Source: VRUE01 sp036265675
GTDB lineage: Bacteria > Actinomycetota > Thermoleophilia > Solirubrobacterales > 70-9
NCBI GenBank assembly: GCA_036265675.1
Contig: DATAOP010000050.1
Coordinates: 1-24,425, forward strand
Direction of reading: 5' to 3'
Length of the DNA: 24,425 nucleotides
Position 1 is the stretch's first letter. Every line of letters begins with the position of its first letter. The position numbers were made by a program, and so were the translations under genes. Shown piece after piece: positions 14,899 through 21,375 of the stretch. A model generated the notes under the pieces. It was not told the origin of the DNA and searched no databases. It was given only the letters and a program-made list of their open reading frames with translations.

Positions 14899-14905
14899 CT
14901 CCTCC
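14899..14905 (-). promoter_or_regulatory. Shine-Dalgarno that sets the start of the large secreted protein
   Basis: GGAGGAG on the minus strand sits 7 nt before ATG 14889-14891, so the signal peptide starts at once. The upstream in-frame starts at 14939 and 14945 would put an 18-residue charged extension before the signal peptide. Confidence 0.7.
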
Positions 14906-14975
14906 GCGTCCCTTTTGTTTCAATTTGACCGGCCATCATGTCCAAGCGACCTTACTAAATATTCGTGATTCCGAT

Positions 14976-14981
14976 CATTAT
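14976..14981 (+). promoter_or_regulatory. -10-like box of the winged-helix gene in an AT-rich divergent gap
   Basis: CATTAT lies 10 nt before the ATG at 14992. The gap between the secreted-protein start and this gene (14892-14991) is markedly AT-rich for the window, for example at 14953-14963 and 14977-14985, as expected for two divergent promoters. No Shine-Dalgarno precedes the ATG. Confidence 0.35.
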
Positions 14982-14991
14982 TTTTGGGTAA

Positions 14992-15282
14992 ATGACGCAG
15001 ACGATGACAAAGAACGGACTCTCCCTCGACTGGCAACGCCTGGCGAGAGCTAATACCCACGCCCTGCGCATTTCAATCCTCGAAGTGCTTGCGATCGACG
15101 GCGGGCGAACGCTCTCCCCGAAGGACCTCAGCATCGAGCTGCAGGCACCGCTCAGCACCGTCAACTACCACGTCACCGAGCTCGCGAAAGCGGACCTGCT
15201 CGAGCTGACCGGCGAACGGCAGGTACGGGGCGCGGTCGAGCATTTCTACCGGCCCGCGCGGAACGGGTTGGAAGTCGGCTAA
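14992..15282 (+). CDS. Small winged-helix (ArsR-like) DNA-binding protein
   Basis: This 96-residue protein is essentially one winged helix-turn-helix domain. NTHALRISILEVLAIDGGRT matches the first ArsR-type helix, LSPKDLSIELQAPLSTVNYH contains the turn and recognition helix, and VTELAKADLLELTGERQVRG covers the last helix and wing, ending in AVEHFYRP. No metal-binding Cys is present and there is no separate ligand domain. Very similar short regulators are, to my memory, numerous in Solirubrobacterales. It diverges from the giant secreted protein and is a plausible regulator of it. Its TAA stop overlaps the 3' base of the convergent tRNA-Gly gene. Confidence 0.85.
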   Translation: MTQTMTKNGLSLDWQRLARANTHALRISILEVLAIDGGRTLSPKDLSIELQAPLSTVNYHVTELAKADLLELTGERQVRGAVEHFYRPARNGLEVG

Positions 15283-15354
15283 GCGGACGACGGGTCTCGA
15301 ACCCGCGACCTCGAGCTTGGGAAGCTCGCGCTCTACCAGCTGAGCTACGTCCGC
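15282..15354 (-). tRNA. tRNA-Gly, anticodon CCC
   Basis: The minus strand folds into a full 73-nt cloverleaf. The acceptor stem GCGGACG/CGTCCGC pairs perfectly; the D arm is GCTC-AGCTGGTA-GAGC; the anticodon arm is CGAGC-TTCCCAA-GCTCG with CCC at the anticodon position; the variable loop is AGGTC; and the T arm is GCGGG-TTCGAGA-CCCGT. The discriminator base is U, as usual for bacterial tRNA-Gly. CCA is not encoded. It reads GGG codons. Confidence 0.96.
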
Positions 15355-15363
15355 GTGGGCGAG

Positions 15364-15369
15364 ATTCTA
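15364..15369 (-). promoter_or_regulatory. -10 box of tRNA-Gly
   Basis: TAGAAT on the minus strand lies 9 nt upstream of the mature tRNA 5' end, a usual distance for a short 5' leader. The -35 region is GC-rich without a clear match. A CCCCC-GCC-GGGGG hairpin (15385-15397) lies further upstream with no U tract. Confidence 0.5.
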
Positions 15370-15417
15370 GGGCCCGCGGCAGGACCCCCGCCGGGGGCCT
15401 CGATCTAACCTTCAGGG

Positions 15418-15933
15418 GTGAGCGCCCGGGCCCTCCTCTCCTTTCTCGCCGTCCTCGCCGTGGTCGGCCTGCTCGGGTTCGGGCTGCTGAGCAAGGGCAA
15501 GGCCAGCATCGCGGTCGGCGACCCCGTCCCCGACAAGACCCTGCCTTATCTCGAGGGCGGCGGCGAAGGCTCGATCGCCGACTACCGCGGCCACTGGGTC
15601 CTGGTCAACCTCTGGGCCTCATGGTGCGAGCCCTGCCGGGCCGAGGCGCCCGAGCTCGAGGGCTTCGCGAACAGCCACCCCGGGATGACGGTGCTCGGCA
15701 TAAACGTCCAGGACAACAGCGACGACGCGCTCGCCTTTGTCCGCGAACAACATCTGACCTATCCACAGCTGCGATCGGTCGGGGACGAACGGAGCGAAGC
15801 ATTCGGCTCGACCGGGGTGCCCGAGAACTTCCTCGTCGACCCGAGCGGCCACCTGGCGCTGATCTGGCGCGGCGTCGTCGATCGTCAGTTCCTCGACGAG
15901 CAGGTCGCGCCGCTGATCGGGGAAAAGCAGTGA
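15418..15933 (+). CDS. ccmG: Membrane-anchored thioredoxin-like protein, CcmG/DsbE (ResA/TlpA) type
   Basis: This 171-residue thiol-disulfide oxidoreductase has an N-terminal membrane anchor (residues 5-24), a TlpA/ResA-type entry (VGDPVPDKTLPYLEG, YRGHWVLVNLWASW), the active site WCEPC (Cys70, Cys73) with the Glu typical of CcmG/ResA, and the cis-Pro loop GVPENFLVD (Pro135). It keeps the CxxCH cysteines of apocytochrome c, or CcmH, reduced on the outer face of the membrane. The start is GTG 15418. Its stop overlaps the GTG of ccmH by 4 nt (GTGA), which fixes its role in cytochrome c maturation. Confidence 0.92.
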   Translation: MSARALLSFLAVLAVVGLLGFGLLSKGKASIAVGDPVPDKTLPYLEGGGEGSIADYRGHWVLVNLWASWCEPCRAEAPELEGFANSHPGMTVLGINVQDNSDDALAFVREQHLTYPQLRSVGDERSEAFGSTGVPENFLVDPSGHLALIWRGVVDRQFLDEQVAPLIGEKQ

Positions 15934-16397
15934 GGCGCGTCGTGTTCGCCTCGCTGCTCGCGCTGCTCGCGCTCGCCGCCACGGCACAGGCGGCGACCCC
16001 GCAGACGACCCTGACCGAGATCGAAGGCGAAGTGATGTGCCCGATCTGCGGCACGCTGCTCGAACTCGCCGAATCGCCGCAATCCGAGCGCGAGCGGGCG
16101 CTGATCTCGCGGCTGATCGCCGAGGGTCGCACCAAGGGGGAAATCAAGGACGAACTGGTCGCCCAGTACGGCGATCGCGTCCTCGCCCTGCCGCAGGGCA
16201 GCGGGTTCGACCTCTCGGCCTATCTGGTGCCGGTGATCGCCTTCCTACTGGCGGTGGGAGGGGTCGGGGTCAGCATCTGGCGCTGGCGCCGCCGCGCCCG
16301 GGGACCCGACGGCGCCGGCGGCGACCCAGCCACGGCGGCGCCATCGGGCGAGGAGGCCGAGCGCCTCGACGCCGACCTCGCCCGCTACGACCTCTAG
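15930..16397 (+). CDS. ccmH: Cytochrome c maturation protein CcmH (CcmL-like)
   Basis: The 155-residue protein has a signal peptide (MRRVVFASLLALLALAATAQ), the redox motif EVMCPICG (Cys37, Cys40) corresponding to the LRCxxC motif of CcmH, the three-helix-bundle continuation TLLELAESPQSERERALISR, and RLIAEGRTKGEIKDELVAQYGDRVL, which is strongly family-like. A membrane helix follows at about 98-117, then a short charged cytoplasmic tail. It reduces apocytochrome thiols and partners CcmF for haem ligation. GTG 15930 overlaps the ccmG stop. Its stop shares CTAG with the convergent P-loop-like gene. Confidence 0.93.
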   Translation: MRRVVFASLLALLALAATAQAATPQTTLTEIEGEVMCPICGTLLELAESPQSERERALISRLIAEGRTKGEIKDELVAQYGDRVLALPQGSGFDLSAYLVPVIAFLLAVGGVGVSIWRWRRRARGPDGAGGDPATAAPSGEEAERLDADLARYDL

Positions 16398-17029
16398 GCC
16401 GCCGTCTCGACCAGCCCGTCGACGAGGTTTCGCAGCCGGCGCGGAACCCGCGACCTCGGGCACGAGGCGAGGACCGTGTCGACCGGCGCGGCCGCTGCCC
16501 GCAGCGCGTCCGCGTCGTCGAGGCCGGGCCCGTCGAGGACGACGACGTCGTAGGCGGCTCGCGCTTTCGCGATCGCGTGGGCAAAGCTCTCGGAAGCAAG
16601 CAGGGCCGGGCCGAGCCCGGTTGCGTTCCCGCCGACGATGCAGACCAGCGGCGCGGCGGCGAGCGTCGATCCCGGGCCGGCGAGGATCGCCGCCTGGAGT
16701 ATCTCCGGCGCCTCGGCCTCGTGGGCGAGGTACTCGCCGAACCCCGGCGCGGCCTCGAGCCCGAGCATCGCGGCCAGCCGGGGGGAGGCGAGCTCGCACT
16801 CGACCAACAACGTCCCACGGCCCGCGGCGGCGGCGGCCGCCGCCATCGCGATCGCCAGATCCGATCGCTTCTCCCGCCCGGTGACGAGGACGACGCCGTT
16901 GCCGAGCTCGGACCAGAGCTGCAGCAGGGCGTCGAGGCCGCGGCCGTCGAGTGTCCCCGGGCGGCCGTCCTCGGCCCGGTCGAGCGGGACCCGGGCCAGG
17001 ACCTGGGTCCGGCCTCCCCCGAACATCAC
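16394..17029 (-). CDS. Degenerate P-loop ATPase-like protein (CpsD/BY-kinase or MinD-like fold)
   Basis: The 211-residue protein reads like the ATPase core of CpsD/CapB tyrosine kinases or the MinD/ParA group, but with the nucleotide site worn down. GVVLVTGREKRSDLAIAMA (residues 45-63) sits where the Walker A segment is expected, but G-x-G-K-(S/T) is missing. GTLLVECELASPRLAAMLGL (72-91) matches the strand after it, with Glu-Cys-Glu in place of Asp-x-Asp, and YDVVVLDGPGLDDADAL (160-176) is the Walker B region. No Tyr-rich tail is present. The start at 17029 (GTG) overlaps the argS stop, with ATG 17026 an alternative, so it is coupled to argS. The function is unknown and ATP binding is doubtful. 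Confidence 0.7.
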   Translation of the reverse strand: MMFGGGRTQVLARVPLDRAEDGRPGTLDGRGLDALLQLWSELGNGVVLVTGREKRSDLAIAMAAAAAAAGRGTLLVECELASPRLAAMLGLEAAPGFGEYLAHEAEAPEILQAAILAGPGSTLAAAPLVCIVGGNATGLGPALLASESFAHAIAKARAAYDVVVLDGPGLDDADALRAAAAPVDTVLASCPRSRVPRRLRNLVDGLVETAA

Positions 17030-18681
17030 ATCCGCTCGGGAGCGGAGATGCCGAGCAGCCCGAGCGAGCTCGCGATCGTCCTCATCGTCAGCAGGCAGAG
17101 CGCCAGCCGCGCCTGCTCCACCCCCTCCCCCTCGGCGCCGACCACCTGGCAGTCGCGGTAGAAGGCGTGGAAGTCGGCCGCGACCGAGGTCGAGTAGGTG
17201 CAGATCCGGTGCGGGGCGCGGCGCGCGGCGGCCTCGCGGACCTCGTCGGGGAATTCGAGCAGGCGCTTGATCAGCGCCTTCTCCGCGGGATCGAGCGGAA
17301 CCGCGGGCACGGTGTCGGTGGAGGCGTCCGGCGCCGCCGCGCCCTCCTCCTCCGCCTTGCGGAGGATGCTCGCGATCCGGGCGTGCGCGTACTGCACGTA
17401 GTAGACCGGGTTGTCGCTCGACTCGCGCCGGGCCAGCTCGACGTCGAGATCGACGGTCGTGTCGTGGCTGCGCCAGAGCATGAACCAGCGCGTCGCGTCG
17501 ACCCCGATCTCGTCTACGAGCTCATCGAGGGTGACGAACTCGCCGCTGCGCTTCGACATCTGGGCCCGCTCGCCGCCTTCGACGAGGTGGACCAGCCGCA
17601 TCAGCAGCGGCTCGAGGCGCTCCGGGTCGGCCCCGAGCGCCTCGACCACGGCCTTCAGCCGCGGCGCGTACCCGTGGTGGTCGGCGCCGAGGACATCGAT
17701 CATCAGATCGAAGCCGCGCTCGAGCTTGTCCCAGTGGTAGGCGACGTCGGCGGCGAGGTAGGTGGGCTCGCCGTCGGCGCGGATCAGGACGCGGTCCTTG
17801 TCGTCGCCGAAATCGGTGCTCCGCAGCCAGAGCGCGTCGTTGCTGCGGTAGCTGTGGCCCTGCGCCTCGAGCTGGGCCAGCGCGGCATCGACCTCGCCGC
17901 CGGCGTAGAGGTCGCGCTCGGAGAACCAGGTGTCGAACGTGACCCCGAACCGGTCGAGAGTCCCCCTCACCTGGTCGAGGGTCAGCTCGACCGCGCGGCG
18001 GCCGAGCACCTCGGTGTCGGCGGTGTCGACGCCCTCCTGCTCGAGACGCGCGGCAAGCTCCTCGATGTAGGGGCCGGTGTAGCCATCCTCGGGCGGAGCC
18101 GTCCCCTCGATCTCGGCCGCGAGCGAGGCGGCGAAGCGGGCGACCTGGCCGCCGCCGTCGTTGACGTAGTACTCGCGCTCGACGTCGTGGCCGACGGCCT
18201 CGAGCAGACGGACAAGCGAGTCGCCGTAGGCGGCGTGGCGACCGCCGCCGACATGCAGGGGGCCGGTCGGGTTGGCCGAGACGAACTCGACCAGGATCCG
18301 CTTCATGTCGGGGGTCGGGAGCGGCCCGAGCGCTTCCCCGGCCTCGCCGAGGCGGGCCAGCGCGCGCCGATACCAGGCGTCGGAGAGGAAGAGGTTGACG
18401 AAGCCGGGGCCGGCGACCTCGACCCGATCGACGCTGCCGCTGGCGGCGAGACCGCGCTCGAGCTCGTCGCGGAGGCGCGCGGCGACGTCGCGCGGAGCTT
18501 CACCGAGCGGCGCGGCGAGGAGCATCGCCGCATTCGAGCTGTAGTCTCCGAGCTCGGGCTTCGGCGGCCGGTCCAGAGACGGCTCGGGACTGGGCGGCTC
18601 GCCTTCGCGCAGGGCGCGCGCAGCCTGGTCCACCGCGGAGCGCAGCTCGGCTATCGAGTCGGTCGAGGTCACACGCCTCAT
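17026..18681 (-). CDS. argS: Arginyl-tRNA synthetase
   Basis: ArgS charges tRNA-Arg with arginine. The 551-residue class I synthetase has an N-terminal Add1 domain, the FVSANPTGPLHVGGGRHAAY region (the HIGH signature, here HVGG), the catalytic YVNDGGGQV and DVLGADHHGYAPRL segments, and QMSKRSGEFVTLDELVDEIG in the KMSKS position. The anticodon-binding C-terminal domain contains YVQYAHARIASIL and ends with QARLALCLLTMRTIASSLGL, LGISAPERM. The last residue of the HIGH motif is Gly rather than His. ATG 18681 is preferred; a GTG three codons later is possible. The start lies 37 nt from the divergent metallophosphoesterase. Confidence 0.97.
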   Translation of the reverse strand: MRRVTSTDSIAELRSAVDQAARALREGEPPSPEPSLDRPPKPELGDYSSNAAMLLAAPLGEAPRDVAARLRDELERGLAASGSVDRVEVAGPGFVNLFLSDAWYRRALARLGEAGEALGPLPTPDMKRILVEFVSANPTGPLHVGGGRHAAYGDSLVRLLEAVGHDVEREYYVNDGGGQVARFAASLAAEIEGTAPPEDGYTGPYIEELAARLEQEGVDTADTEVLGRRAVELTLDQVRGTLDRFGVTFDTWFSERDLYAGGEVDAALAQLEAQGHSYRSNDALWLRSTDFGDDKDRVLIRADGEPTYLAADVAYHWDKLERGFDLMIDVLGADHHGYAPRLKAVVEALGADPERLEPLLMRLVHLVEGGERAQMSKRSGEFVTLDELVDEIGVDATRWFMLWRSHDTTVDLDVELARRESSDNPVYYVQYAHARIASILRKAEEEGAAAPDASTDTVPAVPLDPAEKALIKRLLEFPDEVREAAARRAPHRICTYSTSVAADFHAFYRDCQVVGAEGEGVEQARLALCLLTMRTIASSLGLLGISAPERM

Positions 18682-18718
18682 CGTATGAGCCCCGGTGGCG
18701 CCGGGTACCCTGCCTCCC

Positions 18719-19456
18719 TTGCGGATCGCCGTGATCGCCGACATCCACGCCAACCTAGCCGCGCTCGAGGCCTGCCTCGACTCGGTCGACGAGGCCGGAG
18801 TCGACGAGGTCTGGTGCCTCGGGGACGTCGTCGGCTACGGTCCCGACCCCAACGCCTGCGCGGAACTGGTCCGCGAGCGATGCTCGCTCTGTCTCGCCGG
18901 CAACCACGACCTCGCCGTTCTCGGCGAGCTCGAGGTCGAGGCGTTCTCGGAGAGCGCCGCGGCGGCTGTGACCTGGACCAAGGACGTGATCGGGGAGACG
19001 GTCCTCGAGTTCCTCGGCGGCCTCGAGCCGGCCGGGCAGCGTGACGGGGTCGATCTCTGCCATGCCTCGCCGCGTGACCCGATCTGGGAGTACGTGCTGA
19101 CCCGCGAGCAGGCCGACGAGTGCCTCGACGTCCAGTCGGAGCGAATCTGCCTGATCGGTCATTCGCACGTGGCCCTCTTCTTCACCCGCGCCGACGGCGA
19201 GCGGGGCAACGTGCGAGGCGCCCAGGCGGCGGACGGGTCGCTGATCGACGTCAGCGCCGGCCGCTGGCTCGTCAACCCCGGCAGCGTCGGCCAGCCCCGC
19301 GACGGCGACCCGAGGGCGGCCTGGCTGGCCCTCGACGCCGACGCCGGGACCGCCCTCTTCCAGCGCGTCCCCTACGAGATCGAGAAGACAGCGGAGGCGA
19401 TCACGGCGGCCGGCCTCCCGAAGCCCCTCGCCGACCGCCTCTTCCTCGGCCAATGA
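18719..19456 (+). CDS. Calcineurin-like metallophosphoesterase (YfcE/MJ0936-type)
   Basis: The 245-residue protein has all the metal-binding motifs of the family: DIHAN (Asp8, His10), LGDVVGYGPDPN, AGNHD, and the paired histidines of CHASP and GHSHVAL. It ends in the family-typical VNPGSVGQPRDGDPRAAW. Such enzymes hydrolyse phosphodiesters or nucleotide phosphates with two metal ions; the substrate is not known. I chose the TTG at 18719 because it gives the usual MRIAVIADIHANL start and lies 7 nt after TACCCT (18706-18711), a possible leaderless -10 box. A GTG at 18695 would add eight residues. Confidence 0.9.
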   Translation: MRIAVIADIHANLAALEACLDSVDEAGVDEVWCLGDVVGYGPDPNACAELVRERCSLCLAGNHDLAVLGELEVEAFSESAAAAVTWTKDVIGETVLEFLGGLEPAGQRDGVDLCHASPRDPIWEYVLTREQADECLDVQSERICLIGHSHVALFFTRADGERGNVRGAQAADGSLIDVSAGRWLVNPGSVGQPRDGDPRAAWLALDADAGTALFQRVPYEIEKTAEAITAAGLPKPLADRLFLGQ

Positions 19457-19498
19457 ACACCCCTGGGTGCAGGCAAATTTGATCCCAAACCCTTTCTC

Positions 19499-19504
19499 TA
19501 GACT
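19499..19504 (+). promoter_or_regulatory. -10 box of the lipoprotein-kinase operon
   Basis: TAGACT lies 7 nt before ATG 19512, with no Shine-Dalgarno between, fitting a leaderless transcript. The upstream TTTGAT (19478-19483) is a weak -35 candidate with a short 15-nt spacer. Confidence 0.4.
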
Positions 19505-19511
19505 CGCCGAG

Positions 19512-20111
19512 ATGGCTCGCCCCGCAAGGACAGCGATGATCGCCGCACTCGGCGCCTTCTCGATGGCGGCGCTCTCCGCCTGCGGCGGCGAAGACGCGAA
19601 GCTCCTGCCCGGCCACACCGCGCGGGAGATCACCGCGAACCTCGAAGCGGTCCAGCAGCTCTCCGACGAAGGGGATTGCGTCGGCGCGGAAGGCGCCTCG
19701 ACCCAGGTGAGCGAACAGATCGAAGCGCTCGGCGGCGTCGACAGGAAGCTGAAGGAGGCCCTGACCGACGGGGCAGATCGACTCAGCGAAGTGGTCGCGG
19801 AATGTGAAGAAGCCGAAGAACCCGAAACCGAAGCGCCGGCCGAAGTCACACCGGAAGAACCCGAAGAGGAAGCGGAAGAAGAAGCGGCTGAAAAGAAGGC
19901 CGAAAAGGAAGCAGAGAAGGCCGGAAAAGCGCGCGAAAAGGAAGAAAAAGAGGAAGAAAAAGAACCGCCGCCGGCGCCATCCGAGGGCGGGCCTGGACCG
20001 GCCGAAGGGCCCCCGGGGCAGGAAAAAGTCCCACCGGGACAGGAAAAGAAGGAACCCCCGTCCGGCGGGGTCGAATCCGCCAATCCCGCCGCGGGGGAAC
20101 AGGGGGGCTGA
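19512..20111 (+). CDS. Predicted lipoprotein with Glu/Lys-rich coil and Pro/Gly-rich tail
   Basis: I recognise no named family. From ATG 19512 the protein has 199 residues: a lipoprotein signal (ARPARTAMIAALGAFSMAAL), lipobox LSAC with the lipidated Cys about residue 24, then a folded-looking helical part (TAREITANLEAVQQLSDEGD, containing CVGAEG). A long stretch rich in Glu and Lys follows (about 100-150), likely a charged helix or coil, then a Pro/Gly/Gln region with repeated GQEK-V/K-PPGQEK units. A longer start at 19467 would displace the signal. Its stop overlaps the kinase ATG by one base, so the two are made together. The middle region uses GAA and AAG codons far more than neighbouring genes. 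Confidence 0.8.
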   Translation: MARPARTAMIAALGAFSMAALSACGGEDAKLLPGHTAREITANLEAVQQLSDEGDCVGAEGASTQVSEQIEALGGVDRKLKEALTDGADRLSEVVAECEEAEEPETEAPAEVTPEEPEEEAEEEAAEKKAEKEAEKAGKAREKEEKEEEKEPPPAPSEGGPGPAEGPPGQEKVPPGQEKKEPPSGGVESANPAAGEQGG

Positions 20112-21340
20112 TGGAGTCCGGGCTGCTCTCAGGCAGATACGAGATCGACGGCCGGCTCGGCTCGGGGGGGATGTCGACCGTCCACCAGGCGACCGACCGG
20201 ATTCTCGAGCGCACGGTCGCAGTCAAGATCCTCGCCGAGCACCTCTCCGACGACGAGCGGTTCGTCGCCCGCTTCCGGCGGGAGGCACTCGCCGTCGCCA
20301 AACTGATCCACCCGAACATCGTCCAGGTCTACGACACCGGGATCGACCAGGGCCGCCACTACATCGTCATGGAGTACGTCGAGGGACACTCCGGCGCGCA
20401 GATCCTCCAGCGCCAGGGCTCGCTCGAGCCGCGCTTCGCTGCGGAGATCGGGATCCAGGCCTGCGGCGGCCTCGACTACGCGCACCGGCGCGGGATCATC
20501 CACCGCGACGTCAAGCCGGGGAACCTGATGATCGTCGGCGGCCCGACCGCGGCAGGCGAGCTGACCGTGAAACTCACCGACTTCGGGATCGCGCGGGCGA
20601 TCGAACAGACGCGGATCACCCAGGTCGGGTCGGTGGTCGGCACCGCCGCCTATCTCTCGCCCGAGCAGGTTCGCGGCGAGGAGGCGACCCCCGGGACCGA
20701 CGTCTACGCGCTCGGCGTCGTCCTCTACCAGTTCCTCACCGGCCGGCTCCCCTACGAGGGCTCGACCCTGGCCGAGCTGGCAGTCCGCCAGCAGAACGAG
20801 CGGCCGCTGCCTCCGAGCACCTACAACGACGAGGTCCCGGAGCCACTCGGCGGCGCCGTCCTGCGGGCGCTGGAGGGCGACACCAACCGGCGCTACGCGA
20901 GCGCCGACGAGTTCGCCGGCGGGCTCAGGCTAGGTCTTGAAGGAGAGGACGTGACGCTGCCGCTGGAGGAGGGCACATCGGCGACCCGGGTCCTCGACGA
21001 CGAGGCCGCAACCCGGCGGCTCGAGGAAACCGGCAGGACCGAGTTCCGGCCGGTCCCGCCACCACGGCCACGCCGCGAGCCGGCGCCCGCAGCGGCTCCG
21101 GTCCCCCCGGCAATGGGCCCGCCTCCGGCCGCGCCGGTGGCGAAGCGGGGCGCCTTCTCGCGCTTCGCGCGGTTCGTGCTCGCGTTGGTCGCCCTAGTCC
21201 TGATCGCGGCCGCGGTCGCCACCGCCGTGATCCTCGCCACCGACCGCGCCAGCGGCGTCCACGCGACCGAAGTCGCCGGCAACACCGTCGACAAGGTTGT
21301 CGAAGAGTTCAAGGAACTGGTCCAGAAGAACACCGAATAG
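20111..21340 (+). CDS. Membrane Ser/Thr protein kinase, PknB-like, without PASTA repeats
   Basis: This 409-residue Hanks-type kinase phosphorylates proteins on Ser/Thr at the inner face of the membrane. The catalytic domain (about 10-273) is complete: glycine loop RLGSGGMSTV (15-24), Lys39 in VAVKIL, Glu58 in RREAL, HRDVKPGN (131-138), DFG (157-159), an activation loop with TQVGSVVGTAAYLSPEQ, and DVYALGVVLY (197-206). A Pro/Ala-rich linker (about 314-345) leads to one membrane helix (353-376) and a short external tail (377-409) with no PASTA or other sensor domain. It starts in the stop codon of the lipoprotein gene, so the lipoprotein may act as its external partner. That link is inferred. 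Confidence 0.95.
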   Translation: MESGLLSGRYEIDGRLGSGGMSTVHQATDRILERTVAVKILAEHLSDDERFVARFRREALAVAKLIHPNIVQVYDTGIDQGRHYIVMEYVEGHSGAQILQRQGSLEPRFAAEIGIQACGGLDYAHRRGIIHRDVKPGNLMIVGGPTAAGELTVKLTDFGIARAIEQTRITQVGSVVGTAAYLSPEQVRGEEATPGTDVYALGVVLYQFLTGRLPYEGSTLAELAVRQQNERPLPPSTYNDEVPEPLGGAVLRALEGDTNRRYASADEFAGGLRLGLEGEDVTLPLEEGTSATRVLDDEAATRRLEETGRTEFRPVPPPRPRREPAPAAAPVPPAMGPPPAAPVAKRGAFSRFARFVLALVALVLIAAAVATAVILATDRASGVHATEVAGNTVDKVVEEFKELVQKNTE

Positions 21341-21348
21341 CGCCTGCC

Positions 21349-21369
21349 AGAGGGTTGGGCACCCCCTCT
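21349..21369. terminator. Weak hairpin between the convergent kinase and tgt genes
   Basis: AGAGGG (21349-21354) pairs with CCCTCT (21364-21369) around a 9-nt loop in the 35-nt gap between convergent stops. There is no T tract on either side, so it is at best a weak bidirectional terminator. Confidence 0.3.
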
Positions 21370-21375
21370 CCCCTC

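Noticed and set aside
15282..15354. Attachment site or genomic island at tRNA-Gly
   Set aside because: No integrase, no duplicated tRNA 3' end and ordinary genes on both sides.
16951..19044. A 697-codon plus-strand frame across argS
   Set aside because: Antisense to argS and running into the metallophosphoesterase out of frame; no motif seen.
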